Shown: positions 33,612-40,734, counted from the first letter of the stretch. The stretch: DNA of 40,734 nucleotides from an uncultured bacterium (GCA_913063055.1 CAJXZK010000011.1:1-40734); one strand, 5' to 3'. Made by a program: numbers and translations. The notes: generated by a model not told the origin, from the sequence alone.

Positions 33612-33839
33612 CTATTTCCCCTTCACCGCCAACTTATCTTTCTCATGGCTATGATTCTGCTGCCTTTTGCCACCCGCGCAAACCCCGCAGGTCAAACCCA
33701 TCTTGGAGCATCGCTTGCACGCACTACAGTTATGGCAAGCATTGCAAGGGTTCGCGCCTATGCAGGTGCTGGCCTGGGCAGCGCCAAAGCTTGCGGCGAA
33801 AGAGATGATCGCCGCCAATGCAATTTTTCCCACCGGCAT
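33612..33839 (-). CDS. Small exported Cys-rich protein
   Basis: A 75-residue protein with an N-terminal signal peptide (KIALAAIISFAASFGAAQA). A Cys cluster follows: C-IGANP-C-NA-C-HN-C-SA-C-KR-C-SKMGLT-C-GV-C, that is eight Cys, six of them at C-x2-C spacing, with His and Lys between. The tail is basic (KRQQNHSHEKDKLAVKGK). The pattern may bind zinc, copper or an iron-sulfur cluster, or form disulphides after export. Similar small proteins with a CGVC end are known as hypothetical in several environmental bacteria; this is from memory. ATG 33839 has GGGGG two bases upstream, rather close. The CDS lies on the opposite strand to a few overlapping short frames, but codon pattern and Cys regularity favour this one. 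Confidence 0.72.
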   Translation of the reverse strand: MPVGKIALAAIISFAASFGAAQASTCIGANPCNACHNCSACKRCSKMGLTCGVCAGGKRQQNHSHEKDKLAVKGK

Positions 33840-33985
33840 TACCCCCGTGTAGCCTGGTTGTTAACTTACCCGTTAATCGAAATAATAACGGTTGGCTAGA
33901 CTACAATTGGGAGCTTTTATCTAGTTTAAGTCTGCTTAGTCTAGTGATTCTTATATTGCTCAGGTAAGATGCCAAATGGAGCTTC

Positions 33986-35137
33986 TTGTCCAATAGCAGT
34001 CAACGAGGTTCGAACATCAAGACTTTTCAACGGCGGTCGAGTCGAGCATTCAGGCATATAGAGGCTCTTGTTGCGCTCTCTATTGCTCTTGCATTTGCTG
34101 CCGCCATAGCTAGAGTAGACGCTCAGGCCGCTGACTCTAATGAGATAAGTTCATCACTCCAAGATGAAATGACACGGTCTTCATTGCTGTGTCAGCAGCG
34201 GAGATACGGCGAAGCTGAGCCAATTCTCCTGCGCTGCTTGTCTCAGTATGAGCTTACCGGCAATCAAGACGCCTTTCTTCTATCGATTCTAACTAACTTA
34301 GAACTCGTATATTCTCAGCTTGGAAAGGAGAAGGAAGCAGCATCATGTCAAACTAAGAGGCGCGCTTTAGAGGCTAAGTTTGACGCTGTCGACATGAACT
34401 TTGCTACTGGAGGCTCTAAAGAGCGTATGCCTCAGTACGTGGCGCCAAGAGCAGCTGCACGACCGACCACCAACAGCACATCGTCATCTTCGTCGTCGTC
34501 TTCTCCTTCCTCTTCCTCTTCTCTATCTCCATCTTCTTCGTCTTCATTGTCATCCTCTCCTTCATCTCCATTTCCATCATCATCATCATCATCATCGCTG
34601 CCGCAAGAGCTAAGAGTGCCAGGCCAAGAACCTGAGTTGGGAGCTGCCGTAACAGCAAGCAGCGAAATTCAGGCTGAAGTGAAAGAGGTGATCGCTGCAA
34701 CCGAGCACGATCGTGAATTGATTTCTGACCCTACCACGGCCGAGCGAACTGTTTTTGATCACTATGAAACGCGATATCGTGATGTTACTGTTGGGCTCCA
34801 AACACCCTACCAAGAACCCGTCTATCGTCGCGAGCTGTACAATGTGACTAAAGAGTCGGAGATTCCGGTCTTTGAAGACTTACATTCAATCTGTGCAAGA
34901 CACTCTCTTGCTGAAACGGTCTATCAGCGTTGTAAGGCTGCCATCATAAATGGTGGCGCTGTTCTTGAGTTAGATAACGGCTTTGCTGTTCTTGTTCAAG
35001 AACGGGTGAACCCTGATGATTGGCGATCGGCAAAGGTTTTAATCCAAAAGCTACCGACTTTACCTTTGCCTGGCATCGCCCTCTCTAATTTGCGCACCGG
35101 CGCCACTGTGAATTGCGAGGTGCTTGATAGTCGGTAG
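33986..35137 (+). CDS. Exported TPR protein with poly-Ser linker
   Basis: A 383-residue protein. A signal anchor lies at residues 24-46 (IEALVALSIALAFAAAIARV). Residues about 55-135 hold TPR-like helices (LLCQQRRYGEAEPILLRCL, LTNLELVYSQLGKEKEA). Residues 163-204 are a Ser-rich linker of 42 residues interrupted by Pro, Leu and Phe. A C-terminal domain of about 170 residues follows, with DHYETRYRDVTVGLQ and ELDNGFAVLVQERVNPDDW; family not recognised. TTG 33986 has GGAG four bases upstream. The poly-Ser region is encoded by a pyrimidine-only-like tract with (CAT)7 (34575-34595). Likely anchored with the Ser linker in the periplasm. Confidence 0.72.
   Translation: MSNSSQRGSNIKTFQRRSSRAFRHIEALVALSIALAFAAAIARVDAQAADSNEISSSLQDEMTRSSLLCQQRRYGEAEPILLRCLSQYELTGNQDAFLLSILTNLELVYSQLGKEKEAASCQTKRRALEAKFDAVDMNFATGGSKERMPQYVAPRAAARPTTNSTSSSSSSSSPSSSSSLSPSSSSSLSSSPSSPFPSSSSSSSLPQELRVPGQEPELGAAVTASSEIQAEVKEVIAATEHDRELISDPTTAERTVFDHYETRYRDVTVGLQTPYQEPVYRRELYNVTKESEIPVFEDLHSICARHSLAETVYQRCKAAIINGGAVLELDNGFAVLVQERVNPDDWRSAKVLIQKLPTLPLPGIALSNLRTGATVNCEVLDSR
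34484..34600 (+). repeat. Pyrimidine-rich low-complexity tract with CAT trinucleotide run
   Basis: Almost only T and C with scattered A and G for about 115 bases, ending with seven CAT units (34575-34595). The frame is coding throughout (Ser repeats), so a change of whole triplets lengthens or shortens the linker without a frameshift. Confidence 0.85.
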
Positions 35138-35203
35138 ACGGCCTCAACTGGTATGGATAACTGTGGCTAAACTCGCTGAGAAATATTTGAAAGTGGAGGT
35201 TAA

Positions 35204-35506
35204 ATGAATCCGATAAAACTTTACCGCGGAGCTGACGTTGTCGGCATTGTCACAAATCCTGAACAGGAAGGGCCGCAGATTACAGCTGCCCTCGAATTGA
35301 CTCCTGCTGCCGCTAATCACAAAGACGTGCTCAATTACATGATGAGCGTGACCAGAAATAGTCCAGATCCACCTGTGGCTTTGAACATTTTTGAAGACTG
35401 GTTTATTGAGGACGATAGTGGAGTGAAGAGAGGAATTTCTCTCCCCGCTATCCGCTCAGATGCCAAGTTTATCTCCTGGCGCTGGCGGCCCGCACTGAAG
35501 AATTGA
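35204..35506 (+). CDS. Small unknown protein, copy 1 of a tandem pair
   Basis: A 100-residue protein of unknown family, with no signal peptide or membrane helix. It is 68% identical (68 of 100 positions, no gaps) to the next gene. Conserved blocks are RGADV-GIVT, QEGPQ-TA-LELTPAAA, DWFIED and AKFISWRWRPALK. Variation is concentrated at residues 40-55 and 72-90. GGAGG lies four bases upstream of ATG 35204, in a 27-base stretch identical to the other copy. A T-run (35521-35531) behind it could terminate. The arrangement suggests recent duplication. No function can be given. Confidence 0.75.
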   Translation: MNPIKLYRGADVVGIVTNPEQEGPQITAALELTPAAANHKDVLNYMMSVTRNSPDPPVALNIFEDWFIEDDSGVKRGISLPAIRSDAKFISWRWRPALKN

Positions 35507-35639
35507 TTGGTGCCAAGCAAATTTTTTTTTTCTGCAATTTTGATCTGGTTTTTACTTTATCAGGCCAAGAAGATTGGCCGGGAAATTGAGGATCTTCGTT
35601 ATGATATTGCTAGTGGCGCTATCTGAAAGTGGAGGTTAA

Positions 35640-35942
35640 ATGAATCCGATGAAACTTTGCCGGGGCGCTGACGTTATCGGCATTGTTACAGAGCCCGCAC
35701 AAGAAGGGCCGCAGATGACTGCCTTCCTAGAATTGACTCCTGCTGCCGCCAGCCATAAAGAGCTGATCGATTACATTATGAGCGAAAACAAGGGTGACCA
35801 AGACCCGCCAGAGTCTTTGAACCTTTGGGAAGACTGGTTCATCGAGGATGAACACGGAGTTAAGCAGGGAATATTTGCACCCGCGATTTACCCTGGTGCC
35901 AAGTTTATCTCATGGCGCTGGCGGCCCGCACTGAAGAGTTGA
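35640..35942 (+). CDS. Small unknown protein, copy 2 of a tandem pair
   Basis: The second copy, also 100 residues, starting 436 bases after the first. It keeps the same blocks (RGADV-GIVT, LELTPAAA, DWFIED, ISWRWRPALK) with the same Shine-Dalgarno site. The 3' ends are also close: the last 40 coding bases differ by few positions. Differences from copy 1 are mostly conservative. Trp and acidic residues (LWEDWFIEDE) form a conserved core. No operon partner except copy 1. Confidence 0.75.
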   Translation: MNPMKLCRGADVIGIVTEPAQEGPQMTAFLELTPAAASHKELIDYIMSENKGDQDPPESLNLWEDWFIEDEHGVKQGIFAPAIYPGAKFISWRWRPALKS

Positions 35943-35956
35943 TTAGCAATAAGCAA

Positions 35957-35981
35957 GTTACCGTCATTTATCTGTGGTAAC
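35957..35981 (+). terminator. Weak hairpin between converging genes
   Basis: GTTACC and GGTAAC (6-bp arms, 13-base loop) followed by ACTTCCCTTTT, 15 bases after the copy 2 stop. It is the only terminator-like sign in the gap before the converging gene at 36048. Confidence 0.3.
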
Positions 35982-36047
35982 ACTTCCCTTTTGGCTGCCA
36001 ATAGATATGGGGAGTAGCGATTAAATCGGAAGCACTAATGCTGCCAT

Positions 36048-37349
36048 TTACTCGTTATCTGGTATCGGGTCAGTGCGAAAGGGATAAACAGTCAAATCAG
36101 GTTCGCATACTTTCCATTCTGGAACTGGCGGCTTGCCACCTATGCCCCAAGAAGTGAGGCACCAGCTAGCAACTTTATCGGATTCGAACTTGAAAGTGAA
36201 AAGATCACCACCTTCGCAGTGGGTGACAATTGAGTAGCTCAGTGTTCCTGGAGTTTTGAAAACATTCTCTGTACCTTTTCCGAGCAATTTTTCTATCTCC
36301 AGCCTGGTCATACCAACTATTTTATGGTCTCTTAGAAAACCGGCAAACATAATCGAACGCGTACCGTCAAAAGGTTTAGGTGGTCTTGCCCAAGCTGCAG
36401 GAGTGAAATGTTCTGTATCGAGCGAATGATCTGCTTCCGCTAGAGATTGGAGAAGCTGCACGTCTACCTGTCTGAGCGGCAAAGGTAGCCGATTTTGTCG
36501 CGCGGCCAGGGTCGCGGCCTGTAATGGTTTCTCAGCGTTATAAACTTCATTTTCGTCGAGGGAGCGACACAGTACTCTGCCACTTCTATCAACCGCGAGA
36601 TAGTAACACTTTCCGTCAATGATCTCGCAAGCATGCGCGCAGCCCAGGCTAATCATGCACGATTCTAGCTTTGTCGGGTAAATCAAAACGCCATCGGTAT
36701 TAACTAGGCCGGCCTTACCTCTCTCCTCTTTAATATTCTTGGCCGTAATCATTACCATATCGTTCTCAATGACACCGCCTGTCGCAGGGCTGAGATCGTT
36801 TATGGTGGCAAGTAACTTTCCAGTAGTGTCGAAAACAGATAAATCTAAAGTGATTCCAAGATCATCTAGTTTTGTAGCAACGATATGAAAGTCAGAGCCA
36901 ATATCTATAGTGTGCCAAATCGGTGCAAGAATCACTTTGCCATTCGCGTTCTTGAGGCCCAGGTAACTGTTCTCGAAGGCTATAAGCAGATAATCTCGAG
37001 GATCTACAATTTTGGTTTTCGCATTTGCTACCCAATATCTGCGACAGTCAGCCATCATTCCACTGTTGCCTGCAGTGGCGGCTTTGTCAATCAGCCATTC
37101 TTTTACTGCATTGTCTTTCTTTATTTCGACAACTACTTCTGCATGGTCTGAAATTCGTTGGGCCAGCACAAAGCCTGGCATCAAGTCGGCCAGAAAACGC
37201 AAATTTTTATGAGGAACGCTTTGAAATTGCCGTGAGGGCTCAGGAAGTCCGCGAACTACTGTTTCTGCCAGAGAAGGAGGCGCTGCACTTGCTGCAATTA
37301 GAAAAGCTGCAACCAAAACTGAAATGAGTAAATGATTTTTGATACTCAC
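36048..37349 (-). CDS. Exported WG-repeat-like protein with BamE-like C-terminal motif, copy 1
   Basis: A 433-residue exported protein. Residues 1-29 are a signal peptide (LLISVLVAAFLIAASAAPPSLA). The central part has degenerate WG-type repeats, as GLKNANGKVILAPIW and GLVNTDGVLIYPTKLE. The C-terminal 110 residues contain KIVGMTRLEIEKLLGKG and FKFESDKVASWCLTSWG, similar to BamE/SmpA (G-M-T-x-x-E-V-x-x-L-L-G). GTG 37349 is the start, two bases after the upstream stop; a second paralogue lies there, and they share about 30% identity by eye. Both should be periplasmic. No role in outer-membrane assembly is shown; the BamE link is by motif only. Confidence 0.72.
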   Translation of the reverse strand: MSIKNHLLISVLVAAFLIAASAAPPSLAETVVRGLPEPSRQFQSVPHKNLRFLADLMPGFVLAQRISDHAEVVVEIKKDNAVKEWLIDKAATAGNSGMMADCRRYWVANAKTKIVDPRDYLLIAFENSYLGLKNANGKVILAPIWHTIDIGSDFHIVATKLDDLGITLDLSVFDTTGKLLATINDLSPATGGVIENDMVMITAKNIKEERGKAGLVNTDGVLIYPTKLESCMISLGCAHACEIIDGKCYYLAVDRSGRVLCRSLDENEVYNAEKPLQAATLAARQNRLPLPLRQVDVQLLQSLAEADHSLDTEHFTPAAWARPPKPFDGTRSIMFAGFLRDHKIVGMTRLEIEKLLGKGTENVFKTPGTLSYSIVTHCEGGDLFTFKFESDKVASWCLTSWGIGGKPPVPEWKVCEPDLTVYPFRTDPIPDNE

Positions 37350-37351
37350 CT

Positions 37352-38647
37352 CTACTTAATTGAGGCCGCATTGGGTTCTGTCGTCTGCCACTCTGTAGTT
37401 TGACTACCTTGATGATAAGCCCATGCGCAAACCTTATCATCCTTGATTTCTAATCTTATACTCTCACCACTGCGACCACAGTGAAATCCATCAGACAAAG
37501 AATAGGAACAGCACAGCTTGCCGTCGATGTCCTGCGGCCTTCCATCACCCAATAGCAGTTGCAATTCAGCTACTTTCATTCCGATCAATTTATAGTCTTG
37601 AAGGAAGCCAATAAACATGCCTTTCTTTCCGCTATCTACTCTCCAGAGGATAGGTGAGAAGTGCGGTGAATCATGGGAGCGATCGGCATTGGCGATTTGT
37701 TCGACTTTTTCGATATCAAGGTAAAACTCAGTATTGTCAGGTTTTTGATGCGGACGATTTAGCCATGCCTGCGTAATTTTCTTATAGACGATATCAACCT
37801 TCCCCGGATCTAACGATTGAGCAACAACTTTGCCGCTATCGTCAATTATCAAATAGGTGGTTTTTCCAGATTCAGTTTTATAGCACTGTGCGTGTCCTGC
37901 TCCGATTATGCAACCGTCCAGCACTCTTGGATAAATTGGCTTACCGCTAGCATCAAGCAGACCCCTTTTTCCTCGGTCATAACCGCCATGCGGCAGTTTA
38001 GCGAGATGATCACCAATTACAATAAAGCCATCTTCAAAGCTCGGGTAATCATAAGGGTCGATGTTTAATGCACTGTTGAGAAGTCGCCCAGACCGGTCAA
38101 ATACGTCCAAATCGCCGCGAGTTTGACGGATACTTTTCTTGAACGCGGCATAATTCATTTTTTCATCAACTGCAATGGATGCATATTGTTGCTTGATGAT
38201 TGACTGCCCCAGAGCATTATTTATTCCGTGTGAATCTCCGTCTGTGATGTCTATCAGTAAATAAACTCGCGGATCGGGTAGTTTTTCGTTGGGTGCAGCT
38301 GTCCACCAGAAGCGGGTGCCAATTAGCGAGCTTCGACTTTGCTTTTGAGTCTTAGCGTCTACCTCAAAAACTCTCCCAGGCGACTTTTCAAAGCACTCGA
38401 CTATTACTAATTTACGATTCGAGATGCGCTGTGCTAGCGTGTAGCCGGGGCCTAGGTCTTTTAAAAAGCGCATCCCTTCATGAGGCACTCTTAAAAACTG
38501 CGCGGATGGCGTTGGCAGAGCAGAGTATGGAACCTCGGCAGATAATTTATTAGGCAAAGCTGCGCTGAGCAGAACTGCCAACACTAGTAATTTCGCAGTC
38601 ATTTGATAGCGCGTCGCGCTTGGATAATTCAATGTAAGCGACAGCAT
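37352..38647 (-). CDS. Exported WG-repeat-like protein with BamE-like C-terminal motif, copy 2
   Basis: A 431-residue paralogue of the next gene on this strand. Shared features: FLRVPHEGMRFLKDL versus FQSVPHKNLRFLADL near the N-terminus, PG-x-x-LAQRIS, NALGQSIIKQQYAS (WG-type), GLLDASGKPIYPRVLD, and KLIGMKVAELQLLLGDG near the C-terminus. The signal peptide is at residues 16-37 (TAKLLVLAVLLSAALPNKLSA) after a 15-residue extension; ATG 38647 has AGGG five bases upstream and is chosen over ATG 38602, which has none. It precedes copy 1 by two bases, so they are one operon, and its promoter region contains the large inverted repeat at 38714-38802. Confidence 0.72.
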   Translation of the reverse strand: MLSLTLNYPSATRYQMTAKLLVLAVLLSAALPNKLSAEVPYSALPTPSAQFLRVPHEGMRFLKDLGPGYTLAQRISNRKLVIVECFEKSPGRVFEVDAKTQKQSRSSLIGTRFWWTAAPNEKLPDPRVYLLIDITDGDSHGINNALGQSIIKQQYASIAVDEKMNYAAFKKSIRQTRGDLDVFDRSGRLLNSALNIDPYDYPSFEDGFIVIGDHLAKLPHGGYDRGKRGLLDASGKPIYPRVLDGCIIGAGHAQCYKTESGKTTYLIIDDSGKVVAQSLDPGKVDIVYKKITQAWLNRPHQKPDNTEFYLDIEKVEQIANADRSHDSPHFSPILWRVDSGKKGMFIGFLQDYKLIGMKVAELQLLLGDGRPQDIDGKLCCSYSLSDGFHCGRSGESIRLEIKDDKVCAWAYHQGSQTTEWQTTEPNAASIK

Positions 38648-38713
38648 GTTAGCCCTGCGTTGAAGGTTGGGATTGAGTCAACTGGAGCCGTTCTCTGGCT
38701 TTGGTTGTACTAG

Positions 38714-38802
38714 GTCGCCATAAAGAATCTCCGTTCCATAAGGAAATATCTTATTGTACTAAATGCCATTTTTGTATAATAAGGCGACTACTTACGGAAC
38801 GG
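38714..38802. repeat. Nested inverted repeats in the WG-like / DUF417 gap
   Basis: The outer arms CCGTTCCATAAG (38731-38742) and CTTACGGAACGG (38791-38802) match at 11 of 12 pairs. Inner arms CTTATTGTAC (38750-38759) and GTATAATAAG (38774-38783) match at 9 of 10. A third pair, GTCGCC (38714-38719) with GGCGAC (38783-38788), would cross the outer stem and could form a pseudoknot. The region may be a structured RNA, a non-autonomous mobile element or a complex operator. Confidence 0.6.
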
Positions 38803-38901
38803 TAGAATATTATCGCTCTTCATCGGCAGAGAAGCTGTGCTCTCAAGCCGAATAGAAGGCACTCAGGCATCATTACACTTTTGCGATCTTGTTTACTTTG
38901 A

Positions 38902-39411
38902 TTAATTTTGATGTTTGATGGCTTTGACTGATTCGGTCAAAACTTGAAGCGCTACCCCTAGTAGCACGACATCTTTAAGAAGAAATTGCCCAGGAACTGA
39001 GAGTGCTGGGACGGCACCAAATATAATTCCGGCGACGGCTCCTGGAGTCGAAAAGATAAAAGAAAGAGTAGTTAAAAACATGCCGGTTGCCAAAAAGCCA
39101 CCGACCGCCGAAAGCTTTGGATTTATCCCACGCATTGCAATCAGCGACGCCACCACAAGTTCGACACTCCCTAGAATGTTTGATAAGACCTGATGATTTA
39201 TCAAGCTATAGGTCCAACCCATAAATGGGCTGTTTGCTACGAATGGAGCTATGCCTTCTGCTTCTGGGGCCGTGAATTTAAGGAGACCGATCCAACCTAT
39301 AGTTAGAGCAAGTCCAAAGTATGAAAAGTATTTGGCAACTTCGTCTGGCGGTGTAGCCGAAAGTGCAGTCAAAAAAGGAGTGTGATTTTTATTGGCTGTA
39401 ACAGTGTTCAT
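38902..39411 (-). CDS. DUF417 (YkgB/RclC-like) membrane protein
   Basis: A 169-residue integral membrane protein with about four helices. GLALTIGWIGLLKFTAPEAEGIAPFVANSPFMGW is the hallmark N-terminal part of the DUF417 family (YkgB; RclC in E. coli, in a reactive-chlorine resistance locus). LGSVELVVASLIAM, GGFLATGMFLTTLSFIFSTPG and GQFLLKDVVLLGVALQVL follow, as in family members. The family is related to DoxX. ATG 39411 has GAGG in the upstream region. It is transcribed away from the sigma/anti-sigma pair, so it may be a target. A redox role is inferred from the family, not seen. Confidence 0.9.
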   Translation of the reverse strand: MNTVTANKNHTPFLTALSATPPDEVAKYFSYFGLALTIGWIGLLKFTAPEAEGIAPFVANSPFMGWTYSLINHQVLSNILGSVELVVASLIAMRGINPKLSAVGGFLATGMFLTTLSFIFSTPGAVAGIIFGAVPALSVPGQFLLKDVVLLGVALQVLTESVKAIKHQN

Positions 39412-39565
39412 GATTCAAGTCCTCACTTGGTCTATCTGTCGGTTTGTGATTTGAGGACAGCAGTTCTTACCCCGTTCGAAGAAAAATTTTGAATTATTTT
39501 GAAAAAGCGGTAGTCAAGTGTCGATAGCGAGTAAAATTTTCTGAATGCTAAATAGAGGAAGTGAT

Positions 39566-40165
39566 TTGGGATTTGAGGACAATGTTTACCTAGCACTTCT
39601 GGAAGGTGACAAGGTCGCCCGAGAAGCCGCTTTCTCAAAGTTGCGTCCTCAACTTTTGCGCGGCATTGCTCCAAAACTTAAAGCCATGTTTCAAGTGGAA
39701 GACTCTTTTATAGAAGACGTTGTGCAAGAAACTTTGATCATTGTTATGCAAAAGCTTAGCTCGTTTCGTGGCGAAAGTGCCTTTTACACATGGGTGTGCG
39801 CCATTGCTATACGTGTTGCAATGGCAGAAATTCGGCGAAAACGATGGAGTGATTATTCTCTAGATGCTCTAACCGCAGACGATATTTTTGAAGGCCCGGC
39901 GGCGCCAGGCGATTTTACAGAACGTGTCGCGGCCAAGGAGGTTTTGGAAATTGTTAAACAGTCTATTGCCACAGCGTTAACTAGCAAACAGCGTACGGCA
40001 TTACTTGCAGAAATCGATGGGATGACAGCTGATGAAATTGCTCGGAGGTATGATACTACATGCGGGGCGGTGTATAAATTGACCCATGATGCGAGACGGG
40101 CACTAATCAAAGATTTACACAAAAAAGGCTTCGATCTGGAGGCGGCTCTTGCAAAAACAACCTGA
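39566..40165 (+). CDS. ECF-type RNA polymerase sigma factor
   Basis: A sigma-70 family (ECF) protein of about 199 residues. Region 2 is seen as LEGDKVAREAAFSKLRPQ, then DVVQETLIIVMQKLSSFRGESAFYTWVCAIAIRVAMAEIRRKRW, the usual D-x-x-Q-E-x-x-x ... F-r-g-e-s-x-f-x-t-W pattern. Region 4 is LTSKQRTALLAEIDGMTADEIARRYDTTCGAVYKLTHDARRAL, a helix-turn-helix for -35 recognition. TTG 39566 is chosen because AGAGGA lies exactly six bases upstream; ATG 39545 would add seven residues but has no ribosome site. The stop overlaps the anti-sigma gene by 17 bases. Together with the anti-sigma it forms a stress-response switch. Confidence 0.9.
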   Translation: MGFEDNVYLALLEGDKVAREAAFSKLRPQLLRGIAPKLKAMFQVEDSFIEDVVQETLIIVMQKLSSFRGESAFYTWVCAIAIRVAMAEIRRKRWSDYSLDALTADDIFEGPAAPGDFTERVAAKEVLEIVKQSIATALTSKQRTALLAEIDGMTADEIARRYDTTCGAVYKLTHDARRALIKDLHKKGFDLEAALAKTT

Positions 40166-40388
40166 AAAACTGACTGAATTGCTCGCTCTTTTGCGAAAAA
40201 CAAAGGAGTCAGAAATTGACTGTGATGAGTTCTGGGAAAAGGGTCCCAGTCTTGCCGAGAGTACAACGGCTCTAAATGCTGATGAGTTAGCCAGTTTTCT
40301 GCATCATCTTGAAATGTGTCCAGGTTGTCGAGAAAATTTCGAAATTCTCAAAAGTATTTTGAAAGACTCTCAAGAGCAACAGTGCTAA
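40149..40388 (+). CDS. Zinc-finger (ZAS) anti-sigma factor
   Basis: A 79-residue protein whose start overlaps the sigma gene by 17 bases. It carries the anti-sigma zinc motif HHLEMCPGC (H-x3-C-x2-C), usual in RsrA/ChrR-like proteins, in which thiol oxidation releases the sigma factor. No membrane helix is present, so it is cytoplasmic, unlike many anti-sigma factors. A further upstream Cys (DCDEFW) may complete the zinc site. TTG 40149 has GGAGG six bases upstream. The C-terminus ends EQQC with an additional Cys. It probably binds the preceding sigma factor; the signal is likely redox or metal. Confidence 0.85.
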   Translation: MQKQPEKLTELLALLRKTKESEIDCDEFWEKGPSLAESTTALNADELASFLHHLEMCPGCRENFEILKSILKDSQEQQC

Positions 40389-40516
40389 GATCCCGAGCCT
40401 GTTACTAGATACAGTCAATTAAGTAAATGAAGATATGCGCATGATTAGTTGGCTTGTTCTCCGGCTACAAGTCTGACAGGGATGTGACTTGGCGCCTTAA
40501 ATTGCAGTGTTTTGTC

Positions 40517-40734
40517 CTACTGGCCGTCATCTTCGTCCGGCTTTACTGGTAGGGTTAGCCAAAAAGTTGAGCCGTTCCCAAATTTGCTATCCACGCCAAT
40601 TTTGCCACCGTGTGACTCAACAATTAGTTTGGAAATTGCTAGACCCAGACCGCTACCTCCAACTTTTTTGCCCTCATCAGTTTGATAGAATTTCTGAAAA
40701 ACTTGATTTGTTTCTGATCGCTCTATGCCAACAC
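40517..40734 (-). CDS. Histidine kinase, C-terminal part (partial)
   Basis: The minus strand is open from the window edge to TAG at 40517-40519. The last 72 residues read [14 protein letters not shown] (F box), [19 protein letters not shown] (G2 box) and STFWLTLPV, the end of a HATPase domain of a type I histidine kinase. N-terminal domains lie outside the window. It ends toward the anti-sigma gene, 128 bases apart. Confidence 0.92.
   Translation of the reverse strand, partial: VGIERSETNQVFQKFYQTDEGKKVGGSGLGLAISKLIVESHGGKIGVDSKFGNGSTFWLTLPVKPDEDDGQ

Noticed and set aside
33566..33899. Three plus-strand short open frames
   Set aside because: They overlap the Cys-rich exported protein on the other strand, which has a signal peptide and regular C-x2-C spacing.
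34416..34700. Minus-strand Met/Lys/Thr-rich open frame
   Set aside because: Reverse complement of the poly-Ser tract; composition results from the repeat.
1..40734. tRNA, rRNA or CRISPR array
   Set aside because: No T-loop-like GTTCGA contexts with cloverleaf arms, no rRNA-like sequence and no regularly spaced direct repeats were found by eye.

Overview
The window reads as a Gram-negative-type bacterial chromosome. The mixture resembles non-photosynthetic relatives of cyanobacteria (Melainabacteria/Obscuribacterales-like): heptosyltransferase-family (GT9) enzymes together with a LytR-CpsA-Psr protein, a stand-alone DprA/SLOG-like protein of a type common in cyanobacteria, type IV pilus genes, many secreted TPR or WG-like proteins, and frequent TTG starts with good Shine-Dalgarno sites. 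That placement is an inference from gene content only (about 50% confidence). No rRNA, tRNA or CRISPR array was seen.

Layout. 1-2.0 kb (minus): a GT-C type membrane glycosyltransferase (cut by the window edge) behind a DegT/DnrJ aminotransferase. 2.4-2.75 kb (minus): a ribbon-helix-helix protein with a histone H1-like tail, with a textbook terminator. 3.2-5.05 kb: a GT9 glycosyltransferase converging on ndk. 5.27-8.34 kb (minus): a PcrA/UvrD helicase with an N-terminal clamp-binding-type motif and a long Gly-rich linker. 8.6-14 kb (plus): DprA/SLOG-like protein, MraY, a large TPR protein and a DUF2252 protein. 14.1-17.5 kb (plus): a two-component pair, a membrane GAF histidine kinase and a REC-HD-GYP response regulator. 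17.4-18.7 kb (minus): a second GT9 enzyme whose 3' end overlaps the HD-GYP gene tail-to-tail. 18.8-20.5 kb (plus): LCP ligase and a small unknown protein.

20.8-25.7 kb is a type IV pilus locus. A major-pilin-like gene, a paralogue that has lost the prepilin peptidase site, and a membrane TPR-like protein lie on plus. They converge on a translationally coupled minus-strand operon of three minor-pilin-like genes (PilV-, PilW- and PilX-like).

25.8-29.4 kb is the most accessory-looking part: an SMC/ABC-type ATPase with a DUF3696-like C-terminus, followed by a gene of unknown family, with a decayed IS3-family transposase immediately upstream. It has the architecture of a two-gene defence or conflict system, but no assignment to a named system is possible from sequence alone. 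29.4-33.5 kb (minus) holds envelope proteins: TonB-C domain protein, secreted unknown, TPR protein, coiled-coil membrane protein and a small unknown. 33.6-35.9 kb has a Cys-rich exported peptide, a TPR/poly-Ser protein and a tandem pair of 100-residue paralogues. 36-38.6 kb (minus) has tandem exported WG-like/BamE-like paralogues. The window ends with a DUF417 membrane protein divergent from an ECF sigma factor/anti-sigma pair, and the C-terminus of a histidine kinase.

A recurring theme is low-complexity sequence inserted into or appended to otherwise conserved proteins: both GT9 linkers, PcrA, the DegT tail, the RHH tail, the poly-Ser linker and a Gly-rich loop in the GT-C protein.
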